From contig NC_018002.1 of NCBI RefSeq assembly GCF_000265295.1, positions 372,001 to 436,000 of the forward strand: a DNA stretch of 64,000 bases, written 5' to 3'. The position numbers were made by a program, and so were the translations under genes. The notes under the pieces were generated by a model, which saw only the letters and a list, made by a program, of their open reading frames with translations, was not told the origin of the DNA and searched no databases. Each line of letters starts with the position of its first letter. The first letter of the stretch is position 1. Of the stretch, positions 62,621 through 64,000 are shown piece after piece. This DNA is from Sulfurospirillum barnesii SES-3 (lineage in GTDB: Bacteria > Campylobacterota > Campylobacteria > Campylobacterales > Sulfurospirillaceae).

Positions 62621-63622
62621 ATGGCACTCAAAATTGCTATAAATGGATTTGGTCGCATTGGAAGATGCGTTGCAAGAATTATTGATTCAAGAGAGGATGT
62701 TGAGTTGGTATGTGTCAACGATACAGCAGATCGTGCTACCACAAAACAGTTACTTAAATACGACAGCGTGCATGGTGTTTTCGCTGGGCACGTTGAGTTG
62801 CTTGAGAATGATTATATGCAAATGGGAAAATCAAAAGTTAAAATGTTTTCTACCCGTGATCCAAAAGAGCTTAATTTTGCAGATTATGGTGTGGATGTTG
62901 TTTTGGAGTGTACGGGTGCACTTTTAACACAAAAAGATACACAAGTTTTTATTGATAATGGCATTAAAAAAGTGATTCTCTCAGCACCTGCAAAAGATGA
63001 TACTCCAACTTTTGTCATTGGGGTAAATGAAGATAAATACGCAGGTCAAGCGATTATCTCAAATGCGAGTTGTACCACAAACTGTTTAGGACCTGTGGCA
63101 AAAATTTTAGACGATGCGTTTGGCATTGACAAGGGCTTAATGACAACCGTTCACTCCTATACCAATGATCAAAATATTTTAGATGTAAAACACCGTAAAA
63201 ATGATTTACGTCGTTCACGTGCGGCGGCGGTTAATATGATTCCTACGACCACAGGTGCAGCCAAAGCGATTGGGTTAGTCTTGCCTCATTTAAAAGGCAG
63301 ATTGCACGGTCAAAGTGTGCGTGTTCCAACACCGAATGTTTCTATGGTAGATTTAAATGTCGTAGTAAAAAAAGCAACCACCAAAGAAGAGGTCAATGCA
63401 ATTTTGAGCGAAAAAGCACAAGGCGCATTAAAAGGTATTTTGGAAGTGGATGTTGAGCAAAGAGTATCTCAAGATTTTCTCTCTACTTCATGGAGTTCCA
63501 TTGTTGCAGTGGATTTAACCCAAGTGATTTGTGGTGATATGATTAAAGTAATGGCATGGTATGACAATGAGTGGGGCTATTCAACCCGTTTGGTTGATAT
63601 GGCATTGCACATTAGCAAATAA
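62621..63622 (+). CDS. gap: Glyceraldehyde-3-phosphate dehydrogenase
   Basis: 333 residues from the ATG after AAAGGA; the frame is open 33 bases earlier. NAD fold INGFGRIGR, catalytic SNASCTTNCLGP, and WYDNEWGYSTR. Glycolysis/gluconeogenesis. Followed 10 bases later by pgk. Confidence 0.97.
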   Translation: MALKIAINGFGRIGRCVARIIDSREDVELVCVNDTADRATTKQLLKYDSVHGVFAGHVELLENDYMQMGKSKVKMFSTRDPKELNFADYGVDVVLECTGALLTQKDTQVFIDNGIKKVILSAPAKDDTPTFVIGVNEDKYAGQAIISNASCTTNCLGPVAKILDDAFGIDKGLMTTVHSYTNDQNILDVKHRKNDLRRSRAAAVNMIPTTTGAAKAIGLVLPHLKGRLHGQSVRVPTPNVSMVDLNVVVKKATTKEEVNAILSEKAQGALKGILEVDVEQRVSQDFLSTSWSSIVAVDLTQVICGDMIKVMAWYDNEWGYSTRLVDMALHISK

Positions 63623-63632
63623 AGGATAAGGC

Positions 63633-64000
63633 ATGATTCGCTCGATTCGCGATCTTGATATTGCAGGAAAAAAAGTTTTTATTCGTTGTGATTTTAATGT
63701 CCCTTTAGATGAGTTCACTAATATTACGGATGATAGACGTGTACGCTCCGCTATTCCTACGATTCGTTACTGTTTGGACCATGGCTGTTCTATTATTCTT
63801 GCAAGCCATTTAGGTCGCCCTAAGGGTGCTGTGGAGGAAAAATATTCACTCTCTCCTGTTCAAATGCGACTCAAACGTCTTTTGGATAAAGAGGTGATTT
63901 TAAGTTCTGATGTTATTGGGAAAGATGCAACAGAAAAGGCTGCCACATTGCAAGCAGGTGAAATTTTGCTCTTAGAAAATCTACGTTTTCATAAGGGCGA
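63633..64000 (+). CDS. pgk: Phosphoglycerate kinase, 5' part
   Basis: Partial: 122 codons to the window edge. Start [25 protein letters not shown] and then SHLGRPKG, both phosphoglycerate kinase signatures (given as key residues: Arg/Asp of the substrate site). In an operon with gap; ribosome site AAAGGA. Confidence 0.96.
   Translation, partial: MIRSIRDLDIAGKKVFIRCDFNVPLDEFTNITDDRRVRSAIPTIRYCLDHGCSIILASHLGRPKGAVEEKYSLSPVQMRLKRLLDKEVILSSDVIGKDATEKAATLQAGEILLLENLRFHKG

Noticed and set aside
1-64000. tRNA, rRNA, riboswitch or CRISPR array
   Set aside because: I saw no cloverleaf-like CCA-ending segments, rRNA signatures, FMN or other riboswitch cores upstream of ribA, or regularly spaced repeats. 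A covariance-model search would be decisive.

Overview
The window is a gene-dense chromosomal segment (roughly 40% GC judged by eye) of a Campylobacterota bacterium, most likely a Sulfurospirillum species. The genus is inferred from a Wolinella-type fumarate reductase (frdCAB), an OprD-like porin, a Csd6/Pgp2-type cell-shape peptidase, a dynamin-like GTPase pair, and blocks whose order matches Campylobacter jejuni from memory: hemB-argF-hypothetical-hemN-ferredoxin protein; rpsB-tsf-ABC ATPase-fliR-acidic protein-gmk-tatA-argS; nadD/rsfS next to gap-pgk. I saw no rRNA, tRNA, IS element, prophage or CRISPR array.

Layout. 0-4 kb: porin, a CetA/CetB-like bipartite energy-taxis receptor (PAS protein plus MCP with a zinc-binding CZB domain) and a FixH/YtkA-like membrane protein. 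4-17.3 kb: complete complex I split into two convergent operons, nuoGHIJKLMN (+) and nuoA-B-CD-E-F (-), meeting at a perfect 30-bp palindrome that holds both stop codons. 17.5-22.3 kb: peptidoglycan genes (csd6-like, alr), a degenerate GGDEF protein, PP0621-family protein and rsmG. 22.4-29.2 kb: sodB, mscL, ribA, and the hemB-argF-hemN operon. 29.2-33.4 kb: accessory stretch with an unrecognised gene, a Phd/RelE toxin-antitoxin pair, a SotB-like exporter, ychJ, a Crp/Fnr regulator and hsp20. 33.5-38 kb: lgt and frdCAB. 38-48 kb: dynamin pair, AI-2E exporter, ruvB, panB, an Hpt-like protein with trpA, mlaC-mlaA. 48-56.3 kb: translation/flagellar/Tat block and a nuclease. 56.3-64 kb: TonB receptor-periplasmic protein-diguanylate cyclase operon, Fur-family regulator divergent from a di-haem cytochrome c peroxidase, a NadD-RsfS fusion, gap and the start of pgk.

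The most striking signal is not a gene. The 10-bp palindrome TTACATGTAA occurs 34 times exactly, where chance would give well under one copy. Half of the copies lie in the small non-coding fraction: in terminators between convergent genes, in inverted pairs, or abutting Shine-Dalgarno sites. In genes it is read in two frames (Leu-His-Val and Thr-Cys), which points to DNA-level selection. It resembles DNA-uptake sequences or cyanobacterial HIP1 in behaviour, but its function is unknown to me.

Other points: NuoF keeps its Fe-S ligands but has substitutions in the FMN/NADH pocket, NuoG is short and NuoH is long. Together these suggest an unusual electron-input end for complex I. The degenerate GGDEF protein keeps an inhibitory-site RxxD and may be a c-di-GMP receptor.
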